From positions 54,878 through 118,877 of the forward strand of contig DIYO01000007.1 in NCBI GenBank assembly GCA_002427755.1: DNA of 64,000 nucleotides. Direction: 5' to 3'. The notes under the pieces are model-generated. The model did not search any database. It was given only the letters and a program-made list of their open reading frames with translations, and was not told where the DNA came from. Source of the DNA: Roseivirga sp. UBA6052. Lineage in GTDB: Bacteria > Bacteroidota > Bacteroidia > Cytophagales > Cyclobacteriaceae. The translations under genes were made by a program, and so were the position numbers. Below are positions 33,695-43,266 of this stretch, piece by piece. Each line of letters opens with the position of its first letter. The stretch's first letter is position 1.

Positions 33695-35062
33695 TTATCC
33701 GTTTTGCATTAGTTCTAATCCTTCTCTTACCACGGACTGAATCTCGTGTTTAGAGACATCAATAAATTCACATAATGCCAAGTCTTCTTCGATTACCTCG
33801 TAAATACCCAAAGCTTCCATATTGTCGAAATCTTCCGACATAATGGCTTTCAGTAAATAAGTAGGATAAATATCCATTGGCGTTACTTTCTCAAACTCAC
33901 CGGTTTGAACAAAAGCTCTAGGCTCGCCATTGGTATTCGAATCAAGTGCATATTCTTTATTCTTTCCATTCAAGAAAGAGAATAATCCCCATGCTCTATG
34001 GAAACTCAATCTTTCTTTTTGAGGCTTAATCCAACCTAAAAATTCAGGTTGATCACCTTCAGGTATAACAGAAAGCAAATTATCATAGAAACCAACGTAA
34101 CCGTCATTAGCGATTCTTTCTCCGGTTAAAACATTACCAGAGATGTATCTCACATGATCAGATTTCAAATTGCCTTCTACCAATTTGGCTACTCCCGAAC
34201 CTGTATAGGTCTTATAGTACTGAGGAGCACTTACCTCAGAACCGGCAACAGCAACTAACTTAGAAGCATCGTACTTGCCTTCGAGGAATAGCTTACCAAT
34301 CTGAGCAACTCCGTAAGGATTCACAGTCCAAATAATCTGCCCTTTTCCAATTGGATCTACATGATGTATCTGCACACCAACGTTTCCTGCTGGGTGAGGT
34401 CCATTGAATTTGTTGTTTTCAATTCCTTCTAGTCCTGAAAAAACAGTGGAAACCTCGGCATTAGCATTGTGATTTAAATGAACCTTACCGTCAGTAAATT
34501 TCTTTAGAATCTCAACTCCGATTTTGAAAGCCTCATCTTGCCCTTTCAGCATAAACGCAAAGTCTGCCGCCAAAGGATGTGAATCAAAAGCTGAAATAAA
34601 GATTGCCTTTGGTGTGTCGTTCTCATTAGCAACTACCCCGTAAGGTCGTTGGATAATGTTTGGCCAAACTCCACCTTTTAGCATTTGTGCCTGTGCATCT
34701 TCTCTTGATAATCCATTGATATCAGACACACTGAATGTCGGGAATTGCTCGTATTCAATTTCCTTGTCAGCTAAAATCTTAACCTCAAGAATCTTTCTCT
34801 TCGCTCCCCTTTTAACTTCAACTATTTCACCGCTCACAGGAGAACAGATCATCGCGTTTTCCTGCATCTTATCATAAAGCACAGGAGTTCCAGCCTTCAC
34901 ATTGTCACCTTCAGCGACAAATAGCTTAGGGCGTTTCATACCAATGAAATCCGTTGGTTTGATTGCAAACGTTTCCGAAGGAGGATTATCAGCGATTTTC
35001 TTTTCTGCCTTACCAGCGAGGTTAATGTCAAAGCCTTTTTTAAGCTTTACAGTTTTAGACAT
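33695..35062 (-). CDS. nqrA: Na+-translocating NADH:quinone reductase subunit A
   Basis: A 455-residue soluble cytoplasmic subunit, first gene of the operon. I chose the start at 35062 (MSKTVKLKKGFDINLAGKAE) because NqrA proteins begin at this lysine-rich stretch; a longer reading would add 22 residues without family similarity. Family signatures include FIGMKRPKLFVAEGDNVKAG near the N-terminus and NPYGVAQIGKLFLEGKYD in the middle. It docks on the cytoplasmic face near the quinone site. The whole complex exports Na+ while passing electrons from NADH to ubiquinone or menaquinone. Confidence 0.95.
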   Translation of the reverse strand: MSKTVKLKKGFDINLAGKAEKKIADNPPSETFAIKPTDFIGMKRPKLFVAEGDNVKAGTPVLYDKMQENAMICSPVSGEIVEVKRGAKRKILEVKILADKEIEYEQFPTFSVSDINGLSREDAQAQMLKGGVWPNIIQRPYGVVANENDTPKAIFISAFDSHPLAADFAFMLKGQDEAFKIGVEILKKFTDGKVHLNHNANAEVSTVFSGLEGIENNKFNGPHPAGNVGVQIHHVDPIGKGQIIWTVNPYGVAQIGKLFLEGKYDASKLVAVAGSEVSAPQYYKTYTGSGVAKLVEGNLKSDHVRYISGNVLTGERIANDGYVGFYDNLLSVIPEGDQPEFLGWIKPQKERLSFHRAWGLFSFLNGKNKEYALDSNTNGEPRAFVQTGEFEKVTPMDIYPTYLLKAIMSEDFDNMEALGIYEVIEEDLALCEFIDVSKHEIQSVVREGLELMQNG

Positions 35063-35198
35063 ACTCTTTTTATTCGAATCACTCGGGTTGATAAAAATTG
35101 AGCTCAAAATTGCTTCTCGCCCAATCAAAAAGGATTTAGTCCTTTTCAGGGGCGCAATTTAGTCCAAAAACTTTCACAAGAAAAGGCTATCTGAAATA

Positions 35199-36092
35199 TT
35201 ATATGACCGCTGTTGTATGAAAGGAATTCTCTATGTGTTTTGCAACTTTCTCCATAAGCCACATAGGAGTAGAAGTTGCGCCACAAATCCCTACTTTATC
35301 ATCAGCATTAAACCACCCTAAATCGAGCTCATTTTCGTTTTCAATAAAGTAACTTCTGTCGTTCTGTGCTTTACAGACCCCATAAAGTGCTTTACCGTTT
35401 GAGCTCTTCTTGCCACTAACAAAAATGATTACATCAACATCTTGGGCAAACTTTTGAAGCTGAGGCTCTCTGTTAGATACCTGTCGGCAAATACTATCAT
35501 TTGCACTGAAATCTAATTCTTCCAAAGTGCCTTTTGCGTCTTTAATTCTTTCTTCGATTAAACTTCTAATATGATAGAAGCCTTTTGTGCTTTTTGTAGT
35601 CTGAGAAAAGAGTGTGACAGGACGGGTGAAATCTATCTTATCAAGGTCAGCTTCTTCCATCACAATAATGGCTTCGTTATTGGTTTGACCCGTAAGTCCA
35701 ATCACTTCTGCATGACCCAATTTGCCGTAGATTACGATCTGCCCTTTGGCAGCTTGCATCTTATCATAAGCTACCTTAACCCTATTCTGAAGTTTTAAAA
35801 CAACGGGGCAAGAAGCATCTACCAATTCAATATTGTTCTTTAAAGCCAACTCATATGTCTCTGGTGGCTCTCCATGCGCTCGAATGAGCACTTTTGAATC
35901 CTTAATTTTTTTTAAGGCATCACGATCAATAATCTGCAGTCCTTTGGCGTTAAGGCGTTCAACCTCCATGCTATTATGAACGATATCTCCCAGGCAATAT
36001 AATTTACCATCAGCCATCTCGTCTTCGGCCATCTGAATGGCAAATTCAACACCAAAGCAATACCCTGAATTCTGATCTATCGTTACTTCCAT
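35199..36092 (-). CDS. ispH: 4-hydroxy-3-methylbut-2-enyl diphosphate reductase
   Basis: A 297-residue iron-sulfur enzyme that makes isopentenyl and dimethylallyl diphosphate in the last step of the MEP pathway. The three cluster cysteines are in NSGYCFGV (Cys12), VDASCPVV and NDSICRQVSNREP. Substrate-binding motifs VHNSMEV and RAHGEPPE are present, as is the C-terminal GATSTPMWLMEKV. It follows cmk by six bases on the same strand, an arrangement frequent in Bacteroidota, and precedes nqrA with a 136-base gap. Confidence 0.96.
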   Translation of the reverse strand: MEVTIDQNSGYCFGVEFAIQMAEDEMADGKLYCLGDIVHNSMEVERLNAKGLQIIDRDALKKIKDSKVLIRAHGEPPETYELALKNNIELVDASCPVVLKLQNRVKVAYDKMQAAKGQIVIYGKLGHAEVIGLTGQTNNEAIIVMEEADLDKIDFTRPVTLFSQTTKSTKGFYHIRSLIEERIKDAKGTLEELDFSANDSICRQVSNREPQLQKFAQDVDVIIFVSGKKSSNGKALYGVCKAQNDRSYFIENENELDLGWFNADDKVGICGATSTPMWLMEKVAKHIENSFHTTAVI

Positions 36093-36098
36093 CTTCTC

Positions 36099-36782
36099 CT
36101 ACACTGCGGCTATTCTCTCTTTAGCCAAATCTAACACTTTTTGTACCTGATCTTCAAATTGTAAATAAGATGTGTCAATTTCGATTGCATCATCGACTTT
36201 TACAAGTGGACTTTCAGCTCTAGTTGAGTCTTGCAAATCGCGAGATTCTAAATTCTCGATAATTTCATTAATGTCTACCCTTTCACCTTTCGATTCTAAC
36301 TCAAGTCTTCTTCGTTCAGCCCTTACTTCAGTACTAGCGGTCATAAAAACTTTCAATTCAGCATCGGGAAAAACAACTGAACCAATATCCCTACCATCCA
36401 TCACTACTCCTCTATTTTTACCCATTTCTTGCTGCTGAGCAACCATTGCCACTCTAACGGCTTTAATAGCAGAAACAGGACTCACCTTCTCAGATACGTA
36501 CATTTTTCTGATCTCCTCTTCAACATTTTGTTCATTCAAAAAGGTTTCATTCTTCGCTGTTTCCGAATTGTACTGAAAATCAATCTTTATAGAGGATAGC
36601 GCATTGTTTACTTCTTCTGGCTTATTCCAGTCGATATCATTCTTAAGAAAATAAAGGGTAACCGCTCTATACATAGCACCTGTATCTATGAATTTATAAG
36701 CTAGAGCCTTTGCAACTGCCTTAGCAGTGCTGCTTTTACCACATCCAGAAAGACCATCTATGGCTATTTTAATTTTTCTCAT
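36099..36782 (-). CDS. cmk: Cytidylate kinase
   Basis: A 227-residue nucleoside monophosphate kinase that phosphorylates CMP and dCMP with ATP. The P-loop is GLSGCGKSST (about 10-19), followed by FIDTGAMYRAVTL, VVMDGRDIGSVVFPDAE and the lid region RAERRRLELESKG. I set the start at 36782 (MRKIKIAIDG), the position used by the family; the longer frame up to 36875 adds a non-conserved extension. It is the first gene of a pair with ispH and is divergent from the SnoaL-like gene. Confidence 0.95.
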   Translation of the reverse strand: MRKIKIAIDGLSGCGKSSTAKAVAKALAYKFIDTGAMYRAVTLYFLKNDIDWNKPEEVNNALSSIKIDFQYNSETAKNETFLNEQNVEEEIRKMYVSEKVSPVSAIKAVRVAMVAQQQEMGKNRGVVMDGRDIGSVVFPDAELKVFMTASTEVRAERRRLELESKGERVDINEIIENLESRDLQDSTRAESPLVKVDDAIEIDTSYLQFEDQVQKVLDLAKERIAAV

Positions 36783-36868
36783 TTGAGCGCAAATGTAAAA
36801 CATGATATTTATCCAGCATACATTTAGGAATTGATATATATCATTGAGGGCAAAAGAAGTACTTACCC

Positions 36869-37294
36869 ATGACATCTAGAGAAGCTATAAGAGAAACCGT
36901 AAATAAACTTTTTATCTATACAGACAGAAAAGATTGGAACAGGCTACAATCAGAAGTTTTTAATCCAAAAGTCTATTTAGATATGAGTTCTTTAGGTTCA
37001 GAACCTATTGATACAACAGCAGTAGATATATGTAATCAATGGGCCCAAAGTTTTAAGACTATAGACTCAATAAATCACTTAGCGGGTAACTTTATAATCG
37101 AAGAACATGATGGCAAAGCAGAAGTAATTTGCTATGCCACCGCTACTCACTACAGAGCTAATGCTGCATTAGGCAAGACCAGAGAATTTGTGGGTGAATA
37201 TGTCATTAAATTAGAATTCACTCGACAAGGTTGGAGAATCTATGCCATGAAATACATATTGAAGTATTCTACCGGAAACCTAGATTTAATTTAA
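36869..37294 (+). CDS. SnoaL-like/NTF2-fold protein
   Basis: A 141-residue protein of the NTF2 superfamily, SnoaL-like: an N-terminal helix pair (IRETVNKLFIYTDRKDWNRL), then FNPKVYLDMSSLG, a pocket region NHLAGNFIIEEHDGKAEVICYATATHY and a C-terminal strand (GWRIYAMKYILKYSTGN). Such domains act as small-molecule isomerases, cyclases or stress-related binding proteins; no catalytic residues can be assigned with confidence. It starts 87 bases from the divergent cmk and is followed three bases after its stop by adenine deaminase, so the two are probably one transcript. Confidence 0.8.
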   Translation: MTSREAIRETVNKLFIYTDRKDWNRLQSEVFNPKVYLDMSSLGSEPIDTTAVDICNQWAQSFKTIDSINHLAGNFIIEEHDGKAEVICYATATHYRANAALGKTREFVGEYVIKLEFTRQGWRIYAMKYILKYSTGNLDLI

Positions 37295-37297
37295 TTC

Positions 37298-38923
37298 ATG
37301 ACTATAAGTGGACACATTATCGACATTAGAAACAAAGCCATTTATGATGGTATTGTTGAAATCGAGAATGACAGAATCAAGACAATCACAAAAAGCGATC
37401 AGGTAGAAGATCAATACATTCTTCCTGGTTTTGTAGATGCCCATGTACATATAGAGAGCTCAATGGTTGTGCCCTCAGAGTTTGCCAGAATGGCTGTAGT
37501 TCATGGTACAGTTGGTACCGTATCTGATCCTCACGAAATAGGAAATGTATTGGGAGTTGAAGGAGTAGAATACATGATCGAAAATGGCAAAAAGGTAAAC
37601 TTCAAGTTCAATTTTGGCGCTCCTTCTTGTGTTCCGGCTACAAGCTTTGAGACAGCCGGAGCAGAAATCACCCCTGAGCAGATTAGGTTTTTACTAGAAA
37701 AACCGGAAATCAAATACTTGGCAGAAATGATGAATTGGCCGGGTGTGATTTTTAATGATGAGGTGGTACATGAAAAGCTAAGCATTGCCAAAGAAATTGG
37801 AAAACCAATTGATGGGCATGCACCCGGACTCAGAGGAGAACAAGCCAGAGACTATATCAAAGCTGGGATGTCTACTGATCATGAGTGCTTTACCTCAGAA
37901 GAGGCAAGAGACAAACTCAAGTATGACATGAAAATTGCCATTAGAGAAGGGTCTGCTGCGAAAAACTTTGAAGCATTAGTAGAGCTTTTTGATGAAAGGC
38001 CTGATATGCTCATGTTCTGTTCAGACGACAAACATCCCGATAATTTAGTAGAAGGGCATATCAATCAATTAGTATCTAGAGCTATAGCGGCAGGTCATGA
38101 TTTGTTCGATGTACTAAATGCTGCTTGTATAACCCCCGTTGAACACTACAACCTAGATATTGGCACTTTACGCGAGGGCGATTACGCGGATTTCATCATA
38201 ACAAGAGACATTACTGAATTCCTCATTGACAGAACCTATATTAATGGAGAATTGGTAGCTGCAGACGGGCAAACCAAAATTGAGCAGGTAGAAATTGATA
38301 TCATTAATAATTTCAACTGCTCACCTATTAAACTAGAAGATATTCAGGTTCAGGCTGAACGAACCCAAATGAATGTTATTGAAGCCTTGGATGGTCAGTT
38401 GATCACGAAAACCATAGTAGCAGAAGCTAAACTTGACGAACAAGGCTATGTGGTATCAGACTTAGAAAACGATCATTTGAAATTCGTTGTGGTGAATAGA
38501 TACCATGATGCTAAGCCAGCCATAGGATTCATTAAAAACTTCAATTTAAAAGAAGGCGCTATAGCCTCTTCCGTTGGTCATGACTCACATAATATATTGG
38601 CTGTTGGAGTAGATGACGAAAGCATTATAAAAGCAATAAACTCAATTATTGAAACCAAAGGTGGGGTATCTGCCGTAGGTAAAGGGAATGAACAAATTCT
38701 ACCACTACCTATAGCAGGCATCATGTCGAATAATGATGGTTACCAAGTAGCCAAAGCTTATACAGAAATCGATGGTTTTGCTAAAGCGCTTGGAAGCACG
38801 CTTATTTCTCCCTACATGACTTTGTCCTTTATGGCTCTACTTGTAATACCTCAATTAAAGCTAAGCGACCTAGGATTATTCGATGGGGAAAAATTTGAAT
38901 TCAAACGATTGTTTGATGTATAG
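37298..38923 (+). CDS. ade: Adenine deaminase
   Basis: A 541-residue amidohydrolase that converts adenine to hypoxanthine and ammonia in purine salvage. Metal-binding motifs are visible: GFVDAHVHIESSM near residue 50, PHEIGNVLG, the HAPGL segment with a conserved histidine, TDHECF and MFCSDDKHPDNL. The C-terminal third has the Ade-specific VGHDSHNILAVGVDD and the LPIAGIMSN stretch. Length and domain order fit Ade rather than adenosine deaminase-type enzymes. It forms a pair with the upstream SnoaL-like gene. Confidence 0.93.
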   Translation: MTISGHIIDIRNKAIYDGIVEIENDRIKTITKSDQVEDQYILPGFVDAHVHIESSMVVPSEFARMAVVHGTVGTVSDPHEIGNVLGVEGVEYMIENGKKVNFKFNFGAPSCVPATSFETAGAEITPEQIRFLLEKPEIKYLAEMMNWPGVIFNDEVVHEKLSIAKEIGKPIDGHAPGLRGEQARDYIKAGMSTDHECFTSEEARDKLKYDMKIAIREGSAAKNFEALVELFDERPDMLMFCSDDKHPDNLVEGHINQLVSRAIAAGHDLFDVLNAACITPVEHYNLDIGTLREGDYADFIITRDITEFLIDRTYINGELVAADGQTKIEQVEIDIINNFNCSPIKLEDIQVQAERTQMNVIEALDGQLITKTIVAEAKLDEQGYVVSDLENDHLKFVVVNRYHDAKPAIGFIKNFNLKEGAIASSVGHDSHNILAVGVDDESIIKAINSIIETKGGVSAVGKGNEQILPLPIAGIMSNNDGYQVAKAYTEIDGFAKALGSTLISPYMTLSFMALLVIPQLKLSDLGLFDGEKFEFKRLFDV

Positions 38924-38990
38924 AATAGTCACAATTTGATAATAAATGAATTAATATCTAATTTCTATTCTAGCCGTAGTTTCGCCCGAA

Positions 38991-39012
38991 CGAGACTTTG
39001 GCCGAGACTTTG
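38991..39012. repeat. Short direct repeat CGAGACTTTG
   Basis: Two copies of CGAGACTTTG at 38991-39000 and 39003-39012, 12 bases apart, in the gap before the TPR gene. An imperfect partner AGTTTCG lies just upstream at 38978. The meaning is unclear. Confidence 0.5.
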
Positions 39013-39044
39013 CTAAAGGAATGTTGGAAAATAAATGTAAGAAG

Positions 39045-40364
39045 ATGAAAAAGGTCCTTAAAGTTGCGCTACTGCTATTTTTCGCGCAAGTAACAATTGC
39101 ACAAGATTTTAAATTAAACCTACCAGACGACCCTGAGTTGGCTGCAGAGGCAAGGCGTAAGTTCGTATTTGCCATGGATGAGATGTCTATAAAGGAATAC
39201 AAATCTGCTGCTGGCGCGGTTAACTGGTTATTAGAAAATACCCCTAAACTCAACGATGGTCAATATATAAACGGGTACAAGGCTTACGAAGAATTAGCCA
39301 TTGCCGCAGAGAACGCGGAAGACAAAAATAGATACTTGGATTCCATGTTCATATGCTATGACATGAAGAAAGAGCACTTTGGATTGACTGACAGAGAAGT
39401 TAACAACAAGGCATACAAGTATTTTAAGTATTGGAAAACGAATAGAGAAAGAATTCTTGACGGATTTGAGGCATATAAAGAAGCATATGATAAACCAAAT
39501 GCTGTAATTAACAACAATGTGGTTTCCTATATGGACATGTGCAGAAGAGTAAGTGCTTATGAAAAGTCTCTATCAGATGACGAGATCATTGATATCTACT
39601 TCCAAGTGAACGAATTAATTGATCTGAAACAATCAAAAGGTGGCGATGAAGCGAAAATGGATAGATATAGAACTGCGGTTACTAGTCTATTGATTCAGAC
39701 AATAGGAGAAGACAAACTAAACTGCGACTTCATTAACGATAATATTGCGAAAGGTTTAGACACCAAAGAAGATGTTAAACTAGCCAAGAACGTATTCAAA
39801 CTGCTTTTAGACCAAGAATGTAGTTCAAGTCCATACTTTGAGAAAGCCATGAAAATCATTCAGGACAACGAGCCTACACAAGGTGTTGCGAAAGTTTTGG
39901 CGCAAAGAGCTTTTGGTAGAAAAGATTATGTGGAAGCTACTAAATGGTATAAAGAAGCAATTAACCTAGAATCAGACCCTGCTGGAAAGGGAGAATTACA
40001 AATGGATATTGCGAAACTGAATTTAGCACAAGGTGATAAAGCAGGTGCTAGAACTGCAGCTTTAGAAGCTATTAAATTGAATCCTCTTTTCGATAAAGAA
40101 GCATACAAGTTCATTGGCAACCTCTACATGGGAAGCTTTAACGATTGTGCAAAGCAGCAAAGCCAAATTGATGATAGAGCTGTATTTATGGCAGCTTATG
40201 ATGCTTTTGCAAAAGCAGGCGATAAATCAGGCATGGCACAAGCTAAAGCTCAGTTCCCAACTGTAGCTAACGTATTTGAAGCCAACAAAGAAGAAGGTGA
40301 TGCTGTAAGAGTGGGTTGTTGGATTCAGGTAACTACTAAAATTCGTACTAGACCTAGCGAGTAA
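39045..40364 (+). CDS. Exported tetratricopeptide-repeat protein
   Basis: A 439-residue secreted protein. I use the start at 39045 (MKKVLKVALLLFFAQVTIAQ), a good signal peptide; a longer frame adds eight residues. The mature part has several TPR-like helix pairs, clearest near residues 290-370 (AQRAFGRKDYVEATKWYKEA, AKLNLAQGDKAGARTAALEA). Such proteins act as periplasmic scaffolds. The stop codon overlaps the ATG of the next gene (TAATG), so the two are translated together. Confidence 0.83.
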   Translation: MKKVLKVALLLFFAQVTIAQDFKLNLPDDPELAAEARRKFVFAMDEMSIKEYKSAAGAVNWLLENTPKLNDGQYINGYKAYEELAIAAENAEDKNRYLDSMFICYDMKKEHFGLTDREVNNKAYKYFKYWKTNRERILDGFEAYKEAYDKPNAVINNNVVSYMDMCRRVSAYEKSLSDDEIIDIYFQVNELIDLKQSKGGDEAKMDRYRTAVTSLLIQTIGEDKLNCDFINDNIAKGLDTKEDVKLAKNVFKLLLDQECSSSPYFEKAMKIIQDNEPTQGVAKVLAQRAFGRKDYVEATKWYKEAINLESDPAGKGELQMDIAKLNLAQGDKAGARTAALEAIKLNPLFDKEAYKFIGNLYMGSFNDCAKQQSQIDDRAVFMAAYDAFAKAGDKSGMAQAKAQFPTVANVFEANKEEGDAVRVGCWIQVTTKIRTRPSE

Positions 40365-40642
40365 TGGATACGGATAAAGTTCTCAAACAAATAAGAGATC
40401 AGATTGAAGAATTGGTTGACAAAGCCAAAGATCTGGGGGAAGATGCAAGAGAAGAACTCGATGAAGCCATTGAAGAATTAAAGAAGCAAAGGGATAAGCT
40501 TGAAGACAAACTAGAAGATTTCAAAACTAAGAATGAACCTAAGTTTGAAGAGACCAAGCATCACTTAAGCAAAGCGGCTGAAGAACTAGAACAAGCCGTT
40601 AGAAAGCTTTTCCGCAAGGGACCCGGAGCAACAGAAGTTTAA
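40364..40642 (+). CDS. Small charged coiled-coil protein
   Basis: A 92-residue, highly charged protein, nearly all alpha-helical. Repeated E-L/K-D-K heptads (EELVDKAKDLGEDAREELDE, EELKKQRDKLEDKLEDF) predict a long amphipathic coil or apolipophorin/YtxH-like helix. Its start overlaps the stop of the TPR protein, and a strong terminator ends the unit. It may bind the TPR protein; there is no direct evidence for a function. Confidence 0.75.
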   Translation: MDTDKVLKQIRDQIEELVDKAKDLGEDAREELDEAIEELKKQRDKLEDKLEDFKTKNEPKFEETKHHLSKAAEELEQAVRKLFRKGPGATEV

Positions 40643-40644
40643 CA

Positions 40645-40686
40645 CAAACAAAAAACGTCAACTTAATAGTTGACGTTTTTTGTTTG
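40645..40686. terminator. Bidirectional terminator with perfect 19-bp stem
   Basis: Bases 40645-40663 pair perfectly with 40668-40686, leaving a TAAT loop. The stem includes an A-run on the left and a T-run on the right, so it ends both the TPR unit and the convergent glycosidase-like gene. Confidence 0.9.
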
Positions 40687-40702
40687 AAAGCAATCTCCCG
40701 GA

Positions 40703-43021
40703 TTAAAAGGAAAACTCCTTTCCTGAATATTTAAGAGTAGAACCATCAGGCTGTTTCACTACGAAAATCCAGCCACCTTTGGTTTGAGTCACTCTAAATT
40801 TTCCATTAGAGTAATAAACGCTGATCGTATTATCACCAACTTTCACATTCTCGATGCTTCCCTCCTGCCACTTTTTAGGCATTTGCGGGTTCAAATGTAT
40901 CTCATTTAAATGCGCATAAGGCTGAATCCCAAAGAACTGGGTCATAATCGGAATCGCATATGAATAGATATTCCAGGCTTGTACGATCATCCCGAAATCA
41001 GGGCTTACTTCATACATAGAACCCGGCAGGGCAAAACTGAAAGAAGTAGTCATTCTTTCTAAATAATCCAGGGCCTGATCTGGCCTACCGTAGTTATTCT
41101 CAGCTATCGCTTGCACACCTGTTGGTAGTGTCATTACAGCTCCGGTATAGGTGAAAATCTTCATTCGTTTAGCAAAACCTCCGTCATCAGTCTCAGCAGA
41201 TTCATCTCTATCTATACCTGTTACAAAAACACCAAAAGGATTCACATATTTACTTCCGGTTTCAAGAGCTCTTAAAGCCTTATCTTCATCTGCAATCCCC
41301 ATTTCTAATGGTGTATTCACCACCCAATTGTGGTAGAGGACGAATCCTTGCTTTTTATCCGGATCGAAGCTTCTGACTTGCTTTTGAGTAGCCTTTAATT
41401 CTTCAACCGCCCATGGCTTGTTCAAAGTATCAGCTCTGATAATAGCACCATCAATTAAATGATCTGCATCTTTAGCTGTACCAATAAAATCAGCATAAGA
41501 ATCGAATTCATCAGCCCAAAACTCTGTGTTGATCAACTCACGAAGCTTAGTCGCATTCATTCTGTATTGCTTAGCATCATCCGGCATGCCTAATACCTCG
41601 GCCATTTCAGCGGAAGCTGTAAAGGCAGCTTGAGTGTAGGCTGCTACGTCTATCATTTCAGATTCAAGACCGTGAATTTCCATCATGCCATAGCCATCTG
41701 CCAAGAGGTTACCGTCAGCATCATTTTCTTCCAGAAGCCATTTCATACCCGCCTCCAGGGTAGGGTAATACTTCTTTAAGAAATCCATATCTCCCGTCCA
41801 GCGAAACACATTCCAAATAAGAATTGCATACTGCGGAGTTTCATTCAAGTTACCAGGGTTGAAGACTGCACCATTGGTAGACATTTCGTGCATAATCTTA
41901 CCTGAGTTCTCATTCTCCTCATTCGAAACCCTATCAATAAGCGCAATGGTCTCGTCTACCAAATCATTCATACCAATAGCCGCAACTCCTTGTAAAGCAT
42001 ATTCACTATCAGCACCAAAGAACCAAGGATAATCGGGGATTCCTGCGGTTATTCCTCTACCGAGGCCTTCAACATCTCTTATAAGCCAATCGGTATTATA
42101 CTTCACCCAACGAAAGGCCTGTTCCATTTTCTTATCAGGAATAGTGAGTTTAGCTGTATTTTCTATTTCTCGGTATCTCTTGGCCTTTGATTCAAAAGAG
42201 GATTGCGCATTTTTAAGCGTTTCTACTAAATAGGTTTTGGCTTCCTTCAAAGAATTATCCGATCCTGCTATGGCAAATGGTAGAGATACCGTTCCTCCAG
42301 CAGGAATAGAAATATCATAAGACAAGGACGCATTCACCCCTTTACCTCTTCTTTCAAAATCGCAAGTCTTGCTATCCAATGTATGACTGGAACTAGTCAT
42401 AGAAGACTTATAGACTACATACCATTCATTGGCTTGATCTTTTCCTATTATTCCATCCAATGCTGAATCATAGCTAGCCTTATCAACAGAGTCTATCATA
42501 TTAGTTCTTTCTCCGAGCCAAACGGGCATCAAATCAATCATTCCATTAAAATGGAAAGTCAGATTCTTTTCTGAATTCGATGTGTTTTTAAACTGATACT
42601 CAACGTAGACCCCTTCTGTCATATCAGGCACAAATTGAGATCGAGTAATCTCTAATTGATCTAAGCTAAAAATGTGTGCGTTGCCCACAGGAAAATTAAT
42701 GAAACGAGAAGCCTGATTTAGACAAGTGGTTTCTCCATCAATCTCTACCTGAGCCATAAAACCATCCATAAGCTTTATCGGATGATTCCATATACCTCCC
42801 ATCTCACCGGCTACATGCCAACCAAGATCTGGAAAGCTTCCATCTTGATGCCCCACCATATAGAGTCTATCTCCAGCAGTTACAAACGGTGAAGGCAAAT
42901 ACTCATCGGATCCTTCGATTGACTCAAAAGAGTTGAGGTTGTCTATTAAGGAGAACAGTGTAGAATCTGGACTACAGGCCCAGAGAAACATTAAAAAAGG
43001 AATCAGTCGTAAAGACTTCAT
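40703..43021 (-). CDS. Six-hairpin (alpha/alpha)6 glycosidase-like lipoprotein
   Basis: A 772-residue exported protein with a lipoprotein signal (LMFLWAC, about Cys16). An N-terminal beta-sandwich region (about 60-270) is followed by a six-hairpin toroid (about 285-700) with PWFFGADSEYALQGVAAIG, a loop DYPWFFG and acidic candidates in MMEIHGLESEMIDVAAYTQAAF. The layout resembles GH63/GH78 or amylo-alpha-1,6-glucosidase-type enzymes, and the last 60 residues form a small beta domain. Substrate cannot be assigned; the general acid and base are not certain. It is a single gene, convergent with the TPR unit. Confidence 0.78.
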   Translation of the reverse strand: MKSLRLIPFLMFLWACSPDSTLFSLIDNLNSFESIEGSDEYLPSPFVTAGDRLYMVGHQDGSFPDLGWHVAGEMGGIWNHPIKLMDGFMAQVEIDGETTCLNQASRFINFPVGNAHIFSLDQLEITRSQFVPDMTEGVYVEYQFKNTSNSEKNLTFHFNGMIDLMPVWLGERTNMIDSVDKASYDSALDGIIGKDQANEWYVVYKSSMTSSSHTLDSKTCDFERRGKGVNASLSYDISIPAGGTVSLPFAIAGSDNSLKEAKTYLVETLKNAQSSFESKAKRYREIENTAKLTIPDKKMEQAFRWVKYNTDWLIRDVEGLGRGITAGIPDYPWFFGADSEYALQGVAAIGMNDLVDETIALIDRVSNEENENSGKIMHEMSTNGAVFNPGNLNETPQYAILIWNVFRWTGDMDFLKKYYPTLEAGMKWLLEENDADGNLLADGYGMMEIHGLESEMIDVAAYTQAAFTASAEMAEVLGMPDDAKQYRMNATKLRELINTEFWADEFDSYADFIGTAKDADHLIDGAIIRADTLNKPWAVEELKATQKQVRSFDPDKKQGFVLYHNWVVNTPLEMGIADEDKALRALETGSKYVNPFGVFVTGIDRDESAETDDGGFAKRMKIFTYTGAVMTLPTGVQAIAENNYGRPDQALDYLERMTTSFSFALPGSMYEVSPDFGMIVQAWNIYSYAIPIMTQFFGIQPYAHLNEIHLNPQMPKKWQEGSIENVKVGDNTISVYYSNGKFRVTQTKGGWIFVVKQPDGSTLKYSGKEFSF

Positions 43022-43266
43022 AAGTGTTGAGGTTTGTATTCGAATTGAAAATAGGTTTCAATCAAGAGGAAAACAATTAGCGCCCATAAAAATCAACTGT
43101 CTATGTTTTTACAAGAAATGGGGTATTATTGCAATAGCTTTTTCGACCGGTCATTTTCGGCCCCACTTTTTCAACTTTCATTTTTTCAAACTATTCAAGC
43201 CCATACGGGTCTTGTATCTGGGTAGAAATGATTGTAAAAGCTTTAAATACACTGAATCAACTTAGA

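Noticed and set aside
35063..35128. Longer start for nqrA
   Set aside because: The extra 22 residues have no NqrA character; the family start is the lysine-rich stretch at 35062.
36783..36875. Longer start for cmk
   Set aside because: The P-loop normally begins about ten residues from the start, which fits 36782; the extension would also overlap the divergent SnoaL-like gene.
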